Below, piece by piece: positions 1-8,627 of a stretch of 64,000 nt of DNA. The first letter of the stretch is position 1. Each line of letters opens with the position of its first letter. The stretch comes from Cyanobacteria bacterium UBA791 (lineage in GTDB: Bacteria; Cyanobacteriota; Vampirovibrionia; Gastranaerophilales; Gastranaerophilaceae). The translations under genes were made by a program, and so were the position numbers. Location of the stretch: positions 1-64,000 of the forward strand of contig DBIX01000028.1 of the NCBI GenBank assembly GCA_002297005.1, read 5' to 3'. The notes beneath the pieces are model-generated. The model ran no database searches and had not been told where the DNA came from. It was given only the letters and a program-made list of their open reading frames with translations.

Positions 1-102
1 ATATAAAGGAAATCTAAACTCAGTTATTGCTTTTTTGAGATTATATTATTAACTTTTGTTAAGAAAATGATATACTCGTGATTAAATTCGTAATATTGTT
101 AA

Positions 103-186
103 GGGGTAAATTGTTCCCCCTTCTTCCAAAACTTGGAGAGGGCAGAGTGAGGGTTCACTCTGATTTTGTTGGGCAAGTATCCCAAC
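103..186. repeat. Cluster of short hairpins downstream of comM
   Basis: Three or four small inverted repeats lie back to back: GGGG/CCCC (103-106 with 116-119), CAGAGTGA/TCACTCTG (143-150 with 155-162) and GTTGGG/CCCAAC (168-173 with 181-186), with a CTTCCAA/TTGGAG pair between the first two. The block sits just 3' of the leftward comM gene. It resembles an extragenic structured repeat of the kind that is dispersed in genomes, and could end or stabilise the comM transcript. No second copy was seen in this window. The rest of bases 1-193 shows nothing I recognise. Confidence 0.45.
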
Positions 187-193
187 CTACAAA

Positions 194-1711
194 TTAAATT
201 CTATATTGCAAAGCCTGTGTGATATGCATTGAAGTAATATTTTCTGAATTATCCAAGTCTGCGATAGTTCTTGCAAGTTTCAAAATTCTATCGAATTTTC
301 TTCCGGAAAGTTGATATTTTACAGCTGCCATTTTCAAAATTTCTTCTGAGGCTTTATCAATTTGACAATATTTTGGAATTAATTTTGAAGTCAAATCAGA
401 ATTTGTAAGAATTTTTTCATCCTTATATCTTTCATACTGGATTTTTCTTGCATTTACAACTCGTTTTCTTATATCGGCTGATGACTCTGAACTTTGTTTT
501 GTATTGATAAGTTCTTCTGCGGTAAGTCTAGGAACTTCTACCTGTAAATCAATTCTATCCATCAAAGGTCCTGAAAGTCTTGATTTATATTTTTGAATTT
601 GATATTCAGTACAAGTACATCGTTTTTCTTTATCACCTAAAAATCCGCAAGGGCAAGGGTTCATAGCACCTAAAAGAATGAAATCTGCTGGATATTTAAC
701 AGAATTTTTAACACGAGAGATAGAAATTTCGCCATCTTCAAGAGGTTGACGAAGAACTTCTAACACGTTTCTTGGAAATTCAACCATTTCATCAAGAAAT
801 AAAACTCCCCTATGTGCAAGTGTAATTTCACCAGGTTTTGGAGAAGTTCCCCCACCAATGATGCCAATAGCTGAAGCCGTATGGTGAATTATTCTAAAAG
901 GTCTTTTTGTAACCAAAGGATGAGATTCTGAAAGTAAACCGGAAACAGAATAAATCTTTGTAAGTTCAATAGCTTCTTGTGGAGTTAGTGGTGGTAAAAT
1001 TGACTGAAAACATTTTGCCATCAAGGTTTTCCCTGACCCTGGAGAACCCACCATAAGCATATTATGTCCACCTGCTGCAGCTATTTCAAGTGCTTTTTTA
1101 GCTTTTTGTTGACCTTTTACGTTTTTGAAATCAAATAAAATTTCTTCATCTTCAACATTTGCAAGATAATCTTCCAACTTACTTTTTACTGGAGCTAAAG
1201 GTGTATCAACAAAGTTATTCACGACATCTGTTAAGTGTTCAGCACCGTAAACTTCAACATCACTTGTAAAAGAAGCTTCTACAAGATTTTCTTTCGGAAT
1301 GATAACTTTCTTTATCCCAACATCTTTTAAACCCTCAACAAGTGGTAGTACTCCATTTGTTTTTCTCAAGTGACCATCAAGAGAAAGTTCTCCGATAAAT
1401 CCCCAGCCCTCAATATCTTGTTGATTTAAAAGACCTTCTTCAATCAAAATTCCGATAGCAATAGGTAAATCGTAATTTGTTCCCTCTTTTCTAATATCTG
1501 CAGGTGCAAGATTTACAACGACTTTACCACGAGGGAATGTGTATGTAGAATTTTTGATAGCAGAGCGAACTCTTTCTCTAGCCTCATTGATTGCAGTATC
1601 AGGTAAACCTACAATACTAACGCTTGGTAGAGAATTTACTGTATCGACTTCAACCTCTATTTTATAAGCTTCTAAGCCAATAACTGAAGATGTTATAACC
1701 TTACAAACCAT
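194..1711 (-). CDS. comM: ComM/YifB-family Mg-chelatase-like AAA ATPase
   Basis: A 505-residue protein with the full architecture of the YifB/ComM family. The N-terminal ribosomal-S5-like/Lon-like region (1-160) contains VGLPDTAINEARERVR. An AAA core carries Walker A GSPGSGKT (about 222-229) and Walker B GVLFLDE (about 302-308). It has the family NPCPCGFLGD cysteine motif, and its C-terminal Mg-chelatase lid contains LSGRKFDRILKLARTIADL. ComM is known in Vibrio as a branch-migration helicase used in transformation; the role here is inferred from family membership. The ATG follows directly on the TAA stop of the upstream PHP gene, so the two are probably translationally coupled. Confidence 0.93.
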   Translation of the reverse strand: MVCKVITSSVIGLEAYKIEVEVDTVNSLPSVSIVGLPDTAINEARERVRSAIKNSTYTFPRGKVVVNLAPADIRKEGTNYDLPIAIGILIEEGLLNQQDIEGWGFIGELSLDGHLRKTNGVLPLVEGLKDVGIKKVIIPKENLVEASFTSDVEVYGAEHLTDVVNNFVDTPLAPVKSKLEDYLANVEDEEILFDFKNVKGQQKAKKALEIAAAGGHNMLMVGSPGSGKTLMAKCFQSILPPLTPQEAIELTKIYSVSGLLSESHPLVTKRPFRIIHHTASAIGIIGGGTSPKPGEITLAHRGVLFLDEMVEFPRNVLEVLRQPLEDGEISISRVKNSVKYPADFILLGAMNPCPCGFLGDKEKRCTCTEYQIQKYKSRLSGPLMDRIDLQVEVPRLTAEELINTKQSSESSADIRKRVVNARKIQYERYKDEKILTNSDLTSKLIPKYCQIDKASEEILKMAAVKYQLSGRKFDRILKLARTIADLDNSENITSMHITQALQYRI

Positions 1712-2506
1712 TTATACACCATCTTTCAAATCATGTGCAATAGGTTTCATTTTATCAAAAGTATAAAAATGTTTGTAACCCAACTTTATAAGTTCATCAC
1801 GAGCTTTATCAAAGTTTGAACCTAAATGTGAAACATCGTGAGAATCAGAACCAACTGTAATGATTTCTCCGCCCAAATCTTTATACAGTTTTAAAATATT
1901 TTCTGATGGCATAAAATCTGGAATTTTGTATCTAAAACTAGAGGTATTAACCTCTATACCTTTACCATCTGCAATAACTATTTTTAAAATCTCTGCAATA
2001 ATATCTTTTACTTTTTCGAAAGGATAATATGTTTTATCATATCTTCTAATTACATCCAAATGACCTAAAATAGAGTAATCCTTGTATTTTTTGATAATAT
2101 TTAAGATTTCATTGTAATATCTTTCATTAAATTCTTTTTGAGTTTTACCCTCTTGAAATCCGCCATTCCAAAAGCCCAAATTATCAAGTGCATGACAAGA
2201 TAAAATTATGAAATCAAAATCATAGCTGTTAAAAGTTTTTTGGAATTGTTCAATTGTATGAACTTGCATACCAAATTCCATACCAAATTTTAAGCTAATT
2301 TTTTCGCCATATTCTCTTTTAGCTTCATCAAAATCTTTTTTATATTGTCCTACGTCACAACTTGCATTATCAGGAACTTCGTAGTCAATGTGATTTGTAA
2401 AACAAAGTTCATCAAAACCCAATTCTAAAGCTCTTTTGATATAAGCTTTTATTGGGACTATTGAATCATCACTATGCTCTGTATGAATATGATAATCTAC
2501 TAACAT
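1712..2506 (-). CDS. PHP-domain histidinol-phosphatase family protein
   Basis: A 264-residue PHP-superfamily metallophosphoesterase. It opens with the metal-binding DYHIHTEHSDDS motif, has GMEFGMQ and LSCHALDN in the middle, GHLDVIRRY further on, and ends with the conserved GSDSHDVSHLG. This matches HisK/HisJ-type histidinol-phosphate phosphatases, which dephosphorylate histidinol phosphate in histidine synthesis. No his genes are nearby, so another small phosphoester substrate is possible. A good ribosome site (AAAGGA, about 7 nt before ATG) supports the start. The stop codon abuts the comM start. Confidence 0.85.
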   Translation of the reverse strand: MLVDYHIHTEHSDDSIVPIKAYIKRALELGFDELCFTNHIDYEVPDNASCDVGQYKKDFDEAKREYGEKISLKFGMEFGMQVHTIEQFQKTFNSYDFDFIILSCHALDNLGFWNGGFQEGKTQKEFNERYYNEILNIIKKYKDYSILGHLDVIRRYDKTYYPFEKVKDIIAEILKIVIADGKGIEVNTSSFRYKIPDFMPSENILKLYKDLGGEIITVGSDSHDVSHLGSNFDKARDELIKLGYKHFYTFDKMKPIAHDLKDGV

Positions 2507-2523
2507 AATTTATCCTTTTGTAC

Positions 2524-2529
2524 TATAAT
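2524..2529 (+). promoter_or_regulatory. -10 box TATAAT six bases before a start codon
   Basis: A perfect TATAAT lies only 6 nt upstream of the ATG at 2536. A transcript from it would begin at or next to the ATG, giving a leaderless or near-leaderless mRNA. No convincing -35 box or Shine-Dalgarno sequence is visible. The same geometry recurs at 24695 and 48353. Confidence 0.5.
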
Positions 2530-2535
2530 CTTACT

Positions 2536-3537
2536 ATGAATAATAAAATAAATAAAATTTTTATAATAAATTTTGGCGGTATTGGTGATGAAATACTATT
2601 CTTGCCAACAATTATTTCGCTAAAAAAAGCTTATCCAGATTGCAAAATTACTCTTTGTCTTGAAAAAAGAACTAAATCAATCAAGGATTTAACAGATTTG
2701 ATTGATGAATTGTATTTTGTAGACATAAAAGGTAAAAACAAGTATTCAGAACTTTTGAAAATGGTATTCAAAGCTCGTTTTGGCAAATACGATGCAATTT
2801 TATCATCAGGCGGAAACAAATTAATCAGTCTATTGTTATTCTTAACAGGTATAAAAACAAGAATTGGCTATAATACTGGTAAATTAAGCCAAATGCTACT
2901 TACAAATGCAGTAAAATTGAATAAAAATCAATATGCACCAAAAATGTATCATGAACTTGCAACACCTTTAACAGATGTTGTTACAAAATTACCAGAAATT
3001 AATGTTCAACCTCAAGCAAAAATAGAAAACTCTGTTCTTATTCACCCTGGGGTTAGCCAAATGAGTATTAAAAAAGGAATTATAAAAACTGTTCCACCTC
3101 AAACTTGGGCAAAAGTTTTGAAACTTCTTGTAGAAAAAGGTAAACACGTTATTTTAACTGGTGGGCCTGACGATAAAGAATGTATAGAAATTATTAAAAA
3201 AGAATGTGGCACATTTGATTATGATGACTACACTCAAGGTCAAATTAAAAGTTTAAAAGATTTGGCAGAATTAATAGGTAAATCAGAAAAATTCTTATGT
3301 TCCGATTCTGCACCATTACACATTGCAGTAGCTCTAAAAACAAGAACTTATGCAATATTTGGTTCAACTGACGAAAACAAACTTATTCCAAAAGCAGATT
3401 TTGTTACCGCAATTAAATCTAAAAAACATTGTCCTCTTGCACCGTGTCTTTGGGAAAGAAGACAAACTTCTTGTGCTGAATTGACTTGTTTAGATATTTC
3501 AGCAGAAGAAATAGCTGAAATTGTTACAAATTCGTAA
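2536..3537 (+). CDS. Glycosyltransferase family 9 (heptosyltransferase-like)
   Basis: A 333-residue GT9/GT-B enzyme. The N-terminus IFIINFGGIGDEILFLP is the glycine-rich acceptor-side loop of ADP-heptose:LPS heptosyltransferases. The C-terminal half has the sugar-nucleotide side LIHPGVS, HVILTGGPDDKE and CSDSAPLHIAVALKTRTYAIFGST. Such enzymes add sugars to lipopolysaccharide core or other envelope glycans at the cytoplasmic face. An in-frame TTG exists at 2518, but the ATG at 2536 is preferred: it has the normal GT9 N-terminus and a TATAAT box lies between the two. The sugar donated cannot be told from sequence. Confidence 0.88.
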   Translation: MNNKINKIFIINFGGIGDEILFLPTIISLKKAYPDCKITLCLEKRTKSIKDLTDLIDELYFVDIKGKNKYSELLKMVFKARFGKYDAILSSGGNKLISLLLFLTGIKTRIGYNTGKLSQMLLTNAVKLNKNQYAPKMYHELATPLTDVVTKLPEINVQPQAKIENSVLIHPGVSQMSIKKGIIKTVPPQTWAKVLKLLVEKGKHVILTGGPDDKECIEIIKKECGTFDYDDYTQGQIKSLKDLAELIGKSEKFLCSDSAPLHIAVALKTRTYAIFGSTDENKLIPKADFVTAIKSKKHCPLAPCLWERRQTSCAELTCLDISAEEIAEIVTNS

Positions 3538-3572
3538 CATGTAAAATCATGCTTATATGTGCATTTTCAAGC

Positions 3573-3597
3573 TTTCAACTACATCAAATAGTTGAAA
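3573..3597. repeat. 9-bp inverted repeat upstream of the phosphorylase
   Basis: TTTCAACTA and TAGTTGAAA are perfect reverse complements separated by 7 bases, between the GT9 stop and the phosphorylase gene. There is no T-run of terminator quality, so it may be an operator for the downstream gene or a weak terminator of the upstream one. Confidence 0.4.
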
Positions 3598-3687
3598 TAT
3601 TTTGCACGTGATATTTTTATGCTATGCTAGTAATGGAGTCAATCCACGACGTATTACACAAGGAAGAAAAGAAAAGGTTAGAAAATT

Positions 3688-5382
3688 ATGGCATTACCAA
3701 AAGTAGCGTATTTCTCAATGGAAATTGCATTAGATCAATCGCTAAATACATATTCAGGCGGTTTAGGATTTTTGGCAGGTTCTCACATGTTATCTGCTGG
3801 TTACCTACAATTACCAATGGTAGGTGTTACAATGTTATGGTCTTATGGTTACTATGACCAACGTATCGACCACAACGGACAAGTTGAAGTAGCTTATATT
3901 AGAAAATACTATGATTTCTTAACAGATTTAGGTATCTCAACAGAAATCGATATTTTCGGCGAAAAAGTTAAAGTTAAAGCATACAGAGTAGAACCAGAAT
4001 TATTCGGTTCTTGCCCAGTATATTTATTAACAACAGACGTAGAAGGCAATAGCGACTGGGCTAGAAGCATCTCTCACAGATTATATGACGGCAACGAAAA
4101 AATCAGAATTGCTCAAGAAGTAGTTCTTGGTGTTGGCGGTGTAAGAATCTTACAAAAAGCAGGATTTAAATTTGACGTTATCCACATGAACGAAGGTCAC
4201 GCTCTTCCTGCGGCATTTGAATTATTAAAACAAGCTAAAGGCGATTTAGAAGCAGTTAAAAAACAAACTGTATTCACAACTCACACTCCAGTTGCAGCTG
4301 GTAACGAAGTGCATTGGGTTGATACATTAATGGAAGGTGGATACTTCCAAGGTGCATCAAGAGAAACTGCAGTATCTTTAGGTGGAGAAAACTTCTCACT
4401 TACAGTAGCAGCTTTGAAAATGAGCCGTATCGCTAACGCTGTATCACAATTACACGGTCTTGTTTCTAACAAAATGTGGGAACACGTTGAAGGCAGATGT
4501 CCTATCCGTGCTATCACAAACGCAGTAAACTTACATTACTGGCAAGATCCACGTATGAACGGTGACAAAACTTTCGCACAATTATTGGCAGCTAAAAAAG
4601 AAATGAAAACTTCTTTATTTAAATATGTTGCTAACGTAGCTGGTAAAAGATTTGACCCAGATGTATTAACAATCACTTGGGCAAGAAGATTTGCTGACTA
4701 CAAACGTGCTTGGTTAATCTTAATGGATAATGACAGAATTATGAAATTGCTTAACAGCAACAAAATTCAAATTATCTTCGCTGGTAAATTCCACCCAGAT
4801 GATGTTATGGGTAGAGAAATGTTCAACAAATTGTTGAACCGTTCACACTCAATGAAGAACGTAGTTGTATTACCAGGTTATGAATTACAATTAAGTAAGA
4901 GATTAAAAATGGGTACTGATGTATGGTTGAATACACCATTAAGACCATTTGAGGCATCTGGTACATCAGGTATGAGTGCAAATGCTAATGGTGCTTTACA
5001 CTTATCTATCTATGATGGTTGGACAGTTGAAGGTACATTCAATGGTATCAACGGTTACTCTGTTGAGTACGAAGGACTTGATGACGATATTCCATGGGAA
5101 GAAAGACATTGGAAAGATCATGAATATATCATGAACACTATCGAAAACGAAATCATTCCTACATACTACGAAAACAAAGAAGAATGGGCTAGAATGATGC
5201 GTCAAGCTATCAGAACAGCTGAAGCATACTTCAACTCAGACCGTATGGTTATTGAATACTATAACAGAATTTATCGTTCAATCGCTCACGGTGACATCAG
5301 CGATACTGATGATAAAAAAGAAAAGAAATATATCAATACAAAACCAACATTTGATGCTTGGAAATACGCTAACATCAAATAG
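3688..5382 (+). CDS. glgP: Short-type alpha-glucan phosphorylase family protein (GT35), PLP lysine missing
   Basis: A 564-residue GT35 protein of the short alpha-glucan phosphorylase type. Recognisable blocks run in order: AYFSMEIAL, NEGHALPAAFELL, TTHTPVAAGNE, TWARRFADYKRAW, FAGKFHPDD, VLPGYEL and DVWLNTPLRPFEASGTSGM. Family members phosphorolyse glycogen or maltodextrin to glucose-1-phosphate using PLP bound to a lysine that follows GTSGM. Here that residue (about 430) is serine: GTSGMSANANG, codon AGT at 4975. The gene may therefore encode a phosphorylase relative with altered chemistry. The ATG at 3688 has an AAAAGG ribosome site. Codons ending in C are frequent, as in highly expressed genes. 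Single-gene unit with a strong terminator. Confidence 0.85.
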   Translation: MALPKVAYFSMEIALDQSLNTYSGGLGFLAGSHMLSAGYLQLPMVGVTMLWSYGYYDQRIDHNGQVEVAYIRKYYDFLTDLGISTEIDIFGEKVKVKAYRVEPELFGSCPVYLLTTDVEGNSDWARSISHRLYDGNEKIRIAQEVVLGVGGVRILQKAGFKFDVIHMNEGHALPAAFELLKQAKGDLEAVKKQTVFTTHTPVAAGNEVHWVDTLMEGGYFQGASRETAVSLGGENFSLTVAALKMSRIANAVSQLHGLVSNKMWEHVEGRCPIRAITNAVNLHYWQDPRMNGDKTFAQLLAAKKEMKTSLFKYVANVAGKRFDPDVLTITWARRFADYKRAWLILMDNDRIMKLLNSNKIQIIFAGKFHPDDVMGREMFNKLLNRSHSMKNVVVLPGYELQLSKRLKMGTDVWLNTPLRPFEASGTSGMSANANGALHLSIYDGWTVEGTFNGINGYSVEYEGLDDDIPWEERHWKDHEYIMNTIENEIIPTYYENKEEWARMMRQAIRTAEAYFNSDRMVIEYYNRIYRSIAHGDISDTDDKKEKKYINTKPTFDAWKYANIK

Positions 5383-5402
5383 GATAATTTCTTATAAAAC
5401 AA

Positions 5403-5439
5403 AAAATGGCGGAACAAGATTTTCTTGTTCCGCCATTTT
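5403..5439. terminator. Strong bidirectional terminator
   Basis: A perfect 17-bp stem (AAAATGGCGGAACAAGA with its complement, loop TTT) has A-tracts on one side and T-tracts on the other. It separates the rightward phosphorylase from the convergent membrane-protein gene and can serve both. A second hairpin (AGGCGAAG/CTTCGCCT, 5446-5469) follows immediately. Confidence 0.85.
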
Positions 5440-5476
5440 ATTATGAGGCGAAGCCTTTAATCTTCGCCTATATATA

Positions 5477-7672
5477 TCATTTTTCTAGAATTATTTCATC
5501 AGGATTTAAATACCAAGATGGATAAATTTCAAGTGGTATTAAAACAGCGTTTGCATTATTTGTACTAAATTTTAAAGTTGAATTTGAGCCTTTCATTTTG
5601 ACTTCAAAATCTTTTGTTATAGGACTTCTAAATTCAACAAGTTGCAATTTACCTTTAAAAGTATCCTCGTAAATATTTTCAGAAACCTTTTTCAATTCAA
5701 TATTGTCAATATTATTTGCCCAGCTTTGTGGAAGTTGTTTCAAGTCTTTGTTTCCTAAAATTTCATCAATCATTTGCAAATCTTGTTTTGAGTATGAGTG
5801 TTTAATATCTTTATCAGTTTTTACAAAATAAATCAAACCTTTATCTTGAACAAGTTTGTAGTTATTTGTTAAAACCCATTTTATAATTTTATTTATTCTA
5901 AGCATAGGTAAAATTTCGTCGTGAACAATATTATTTGATTTTAGAATAATTATTCTAGGCGGATGTTTTTTAATTTGTTCTAGTGCAATATCTTCTTCTT
6001 TTTCGCTTGTAAAATTAAAATACGAAATCATATTACAAGGACTTTTTCTTTCAAGATAAAAATAATTTAGTCCTCTATTTGTTAAATCTAAGATATAATC
6101 ATCTTTTGCAGAATTTTTATTAACAAAATTTCTCATATCTTCAATGTTTTGTTTTTGAACTTTGTTCATTTCAAAGTCACGACCTTGAGCAGAATTATCC
6201 CATTTGCCGTTGAAATTTAGTCCAATAAGAACTAAAAGCAAAATTGTAAAAACATATTTTGTATATTTTAGCCAAATTGATTTTGTAATCATAAATATAA
6301 AAGGTAAAAGGATTGTTATATATGCAATAGAAATGTATCTGATTCTTGAAAACATAATATAATCAATTCTTGTAAGTGCATAAATGCTTGATACAACTGC
6401 AAATAGTGTTGCGAAGGCATATACAAAAGTTAGTTGTAAGTTTTTGTTTTTAAAGGCTTTAAATCCCTCTAAAACAAAACAAGGTGTAGCTAAAAGAGCA
6501 AATAGTTTTATAAAGTTTGACCAAACCTCTGTCCCTTTGAAAACAGGAAAACCATTTGCATAAGATAATGTGTCAGATATTAAATGGTAATTGTATGCAC
6601 CTACGATAAAATCTTTTAATAACATTTTAAAGAATAAGTAAGTTACTACAAGATATAAAATTTTTACCATTTGTTTGCGTTTTACAAGTTGATAGAACAT
6701 GTAAATTGCAGGTGGAAATAATCCTATTGCAAAGAATATTCCCATAGGTAGCCAAAAAGCACTCATTAAAAATACTGCAATAATATACCATTGAAGCCAA
6801 AATACCGGTTTTTTGCTAAGCATTTCTTTTTTTAAAAATCCTAAGGTAATCAAAAAATATATATTGAAATAATAAAATGAATTTACTAAAATACCTGTAA
6901 TAAAAATAGGTGTTTTAGAAAAAATTAAAAACCCTAAAAATAGTGATAATATTAGGTTTAAGTTATAAATTAAAGTTTCTGCAAGTAAAAAAGAATAGAC
7001 TGTATATTCTCCAAAAACCTTATTTGCAACGTAACCTGAAAAAATATCGTTATATCCGTGAATCAGGTTTATATCTTGAAAAATTTTAAAACCTTGAAAA
7101 TGTGTAAGGTAATATGTTCCAAATTTTTCTCCAAAATGGTAATCATCAATATTTACTGTTCCAAAATTATAAGAATGTCCAAAAACAAGTAACAGTAATG
7201 GAATTATAGCAAGTGGCGAAACTTTTTTATCTTTAAAAATAATCTTAAAATAAATGTCAGCGTTTGCTAAAACAATTAAAAATAAAACTATAAATAATAA
7301 AATTGGATATTCTGTTAAATTTCTACTTGGATAAAGCAAGAAATACATAAAGGTAGAAAGAGTTTGTAATATCTGTAAAATCTGAGGGTTTCCCTCTCTT
7401 AGAGGCAGTTTTATATCTTTTACAAAATCTTTTATTTCAAAAGTTGGTAAAACCTTTTTTAATACAAAAAAGCATAAGAAAAATATTGCTACGTAAATTC
7501 CATAAATAGCGTAATCAATGGATTTGTTGTAGTTTGCAAAAATGGTTGAACCGATTACAAGTTCTGATAAATTTGTACATTCATAAAATGAATATAAAAT
7601 CTTGTATATAAAACAACTTAGCCCACATGAAATGACAATGCATAAGGCATAATTAATTATTAAACTGTTCAT
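5477..7672 (-). CDS. Large polytopic membrane protein, unknown function
   Basis: About 731 residues. The first two thirds (to about residue 470) contain roughly a dozen hydrophobic segments. The remaining C-terminal part is soluble and lysine-rich, ending in a beta-rich stretch that is probably periplasmic. The layout of many membrane helices plus a C-terminal soluble domain resembles membrane glycosyltransferases of the GT-C fold, but I cannot point to the catalytic acidic motif, so the function is open. The gene overlaps the end of era by about 20 bp. The ATG at 7672 is preferred over an in-frame TTG at 7678, and reading is probably coupled to era. Confidence 0.7.
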   Translation of the reverse strand: MNSLIINYALCIVISCGLSCFIYKILYSFYECTNLSELVIGSTIFANYNKSIDYAIYGIYVAIFFLCFFVLKKVLPTFEIKDFVKDIKLPLREGNPQILQILQTLSTFMYFLLYPSRNLTEYPILLFIVLFLIVLANADIYFKIIFKDKKVSPLAIIPLLLLVFGHSYNFGTVNIDDYHFGEKFGTYYLTHFQGFKIFQDINLIHGYNDIFSGYVANKVFGEYTVYSFLLAETLIYNLNLILSLFLGFLIFSKTPIFITGILVNSFYYFNIYFLITLGFLKKEMLSKKPVFWLQWYIIAVFLMSAFWLPMGIFFAIGLFPPAIYMFYQLVKRKQMVKILYLVVTYLFFKMLLKDFIVGAYNYHLISDTLSYANGFPVFKGTEVWSNFIKLFALLATPCFVLEGFKAFKNKNLQLTFVYAFATLFAVVSSIYALTRIDYIMFSRIRYISIAYITILLPFIFMITKSIWLKYTKYVFTILLLVLIGLNFNGKWDNSAQGRDFEMNKVQKQNIEDMRNFVNKNSAKDDYILDLTNRGLNYFYLERKSPCNMISYFNFTSEKEEDIALEQIKKHPPRIIILKSNNIVHDEILPMLRINKIIKWVLTNNYKLVQDKGLIYFVKTDKDIKHSYSKQDLQMIDEILGNKDLKQLPQSWANNIDNIELKKVSENIYEDTFKGKLQLVEFRSPITKDFEVKMKGSNSTLKFSTNNANAVLIPLEIYPSWYLNPDEIILEK

Positions 7673-8549
7673 AGCCAATATCTTTTAAAATTCTTTTGTT
7701 TTTTCGCCAATTTTTTTCTAATTTTACGTAAAGTTCAAGATAAACTTTTTTCTCTAAAATTTCTTCAAGCTCTTTTCTTGCTTCCATACCAATTTTCTTT
7801 AAAAGAGAACCATTTTTACCAATCAAAATACCTTTTTGACTCTTTTGTTCGCAATAAATTACTGCATAAATTTTGTCGATATTTTCTTGTTCTTCGTAAC
7901 GTTCAATTTTAACAAAAACAGAGTGTGGAATTTCGTCTTGAGTATTTAATAAAATCTTTTCTCTAATGATTTCTGTTGTAATAAATCTCATATTTTCATC
8001 TGTTACGGTATCATCATCAAAGAATTTTATACCTTCTGGAAGTTTTGAAAATAGTGTTGAAATAAGTTCATCAACATTTTTATTATTTAATGCAGAGATT
8101 TTTATTACAGGTAAATTTTTGCCAGCAAAAAGCTTTTTATATGTTTGAAGATTTTCTTCAATCTTTTCTTCAGAAGCTAATTTGTCAGTTTTATTCATAA
8201 CAATATAAACAGGAGTTGTTGTTTGAAGAAGATTTTCGCTAATCCATTTGTCGCCTTTTCCAGCCTCTTCTGAACCATCTACCAAAAATAAAATCAAATC
8301 ACTATCAGGTAGTGCAATTTTAGCCTCGTCTACAAGACATTCGCCAAAATCGTTCAAGGGTTTGTGAACTCCTGGAGTATCAATAAAAACTATTTGACCT
8401 CTATCGTCTGTAAAAATACCCTTGATGCGTTTTCTAGTTGTTTGAGCTTTGTCTGTTGCGATAACAATCTTTTGCCCAAGAATTGCATTCAAAAGTGTTG
8501 ATTTACCTACGTTTGGTCGTCCTATTATTGTTACAAATCCGCTTTTCAT
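7653..8549 (-). CDS. era: GTPase Era
   Basis: A 298-residue Era, normal length for the family. G1 GRPNVGKST (10-18), G3 DTPGVH (57-62), G4 NKTD (119-122) and G5 SAL are all visible. A C-terminal KH RNA-binding domain contains GKNGSLLKKIGMEARKELE. Era binds the 3' end of 16S rRNA and is needed for 30S assembly. Upstream, a TGGTATCCT extended -10 element lies 6 nt before the ATG, so the mRNA may have almost no leader. The membrane-protein gene downstream overlaps its 3' end. Confidence 0.96.
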   Translation of the reverse strand: MKSGFVTIIGRPNVGKSTLLNAILGQKIVIATDKAQTTRKRIKGIFTDDRGQIVFIDTPGVHKPLNDFGECLVDEAKIALPDSDLILFLVDGSEEAGKGDKWISENLLQTTTPVYIVMNKTDKLASEEKIEENLQTYKKLFAGKNLPVIKISALNNKNVDELISTLFSKLPEGIKFFDDDTVTDENMRFITTEIIREKILLNTQDEIPHSVFVKIERYEEQENIDKIYAVIYCEQKSQKGILIGKNGSLLKKIGMEARKELEEILEKKVYLELYVKLEKNWRKNKRILKDIGYEQFNN

Positions 8550-8627
8550 ATTTATAGGATACCATAAATTAAAAAAATATTTTATTTTTTTCTTTTAAAT
8601 GCTAAAATCTAAATAAGGAGAGTTTAA

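Noticed and set aside
3624..3857. 77-codon frame overlapping the start of the phosphorylase gene
   Set aside because: It runs out of frame over the well-conserved phosphorylase N-terminus and has no family features.
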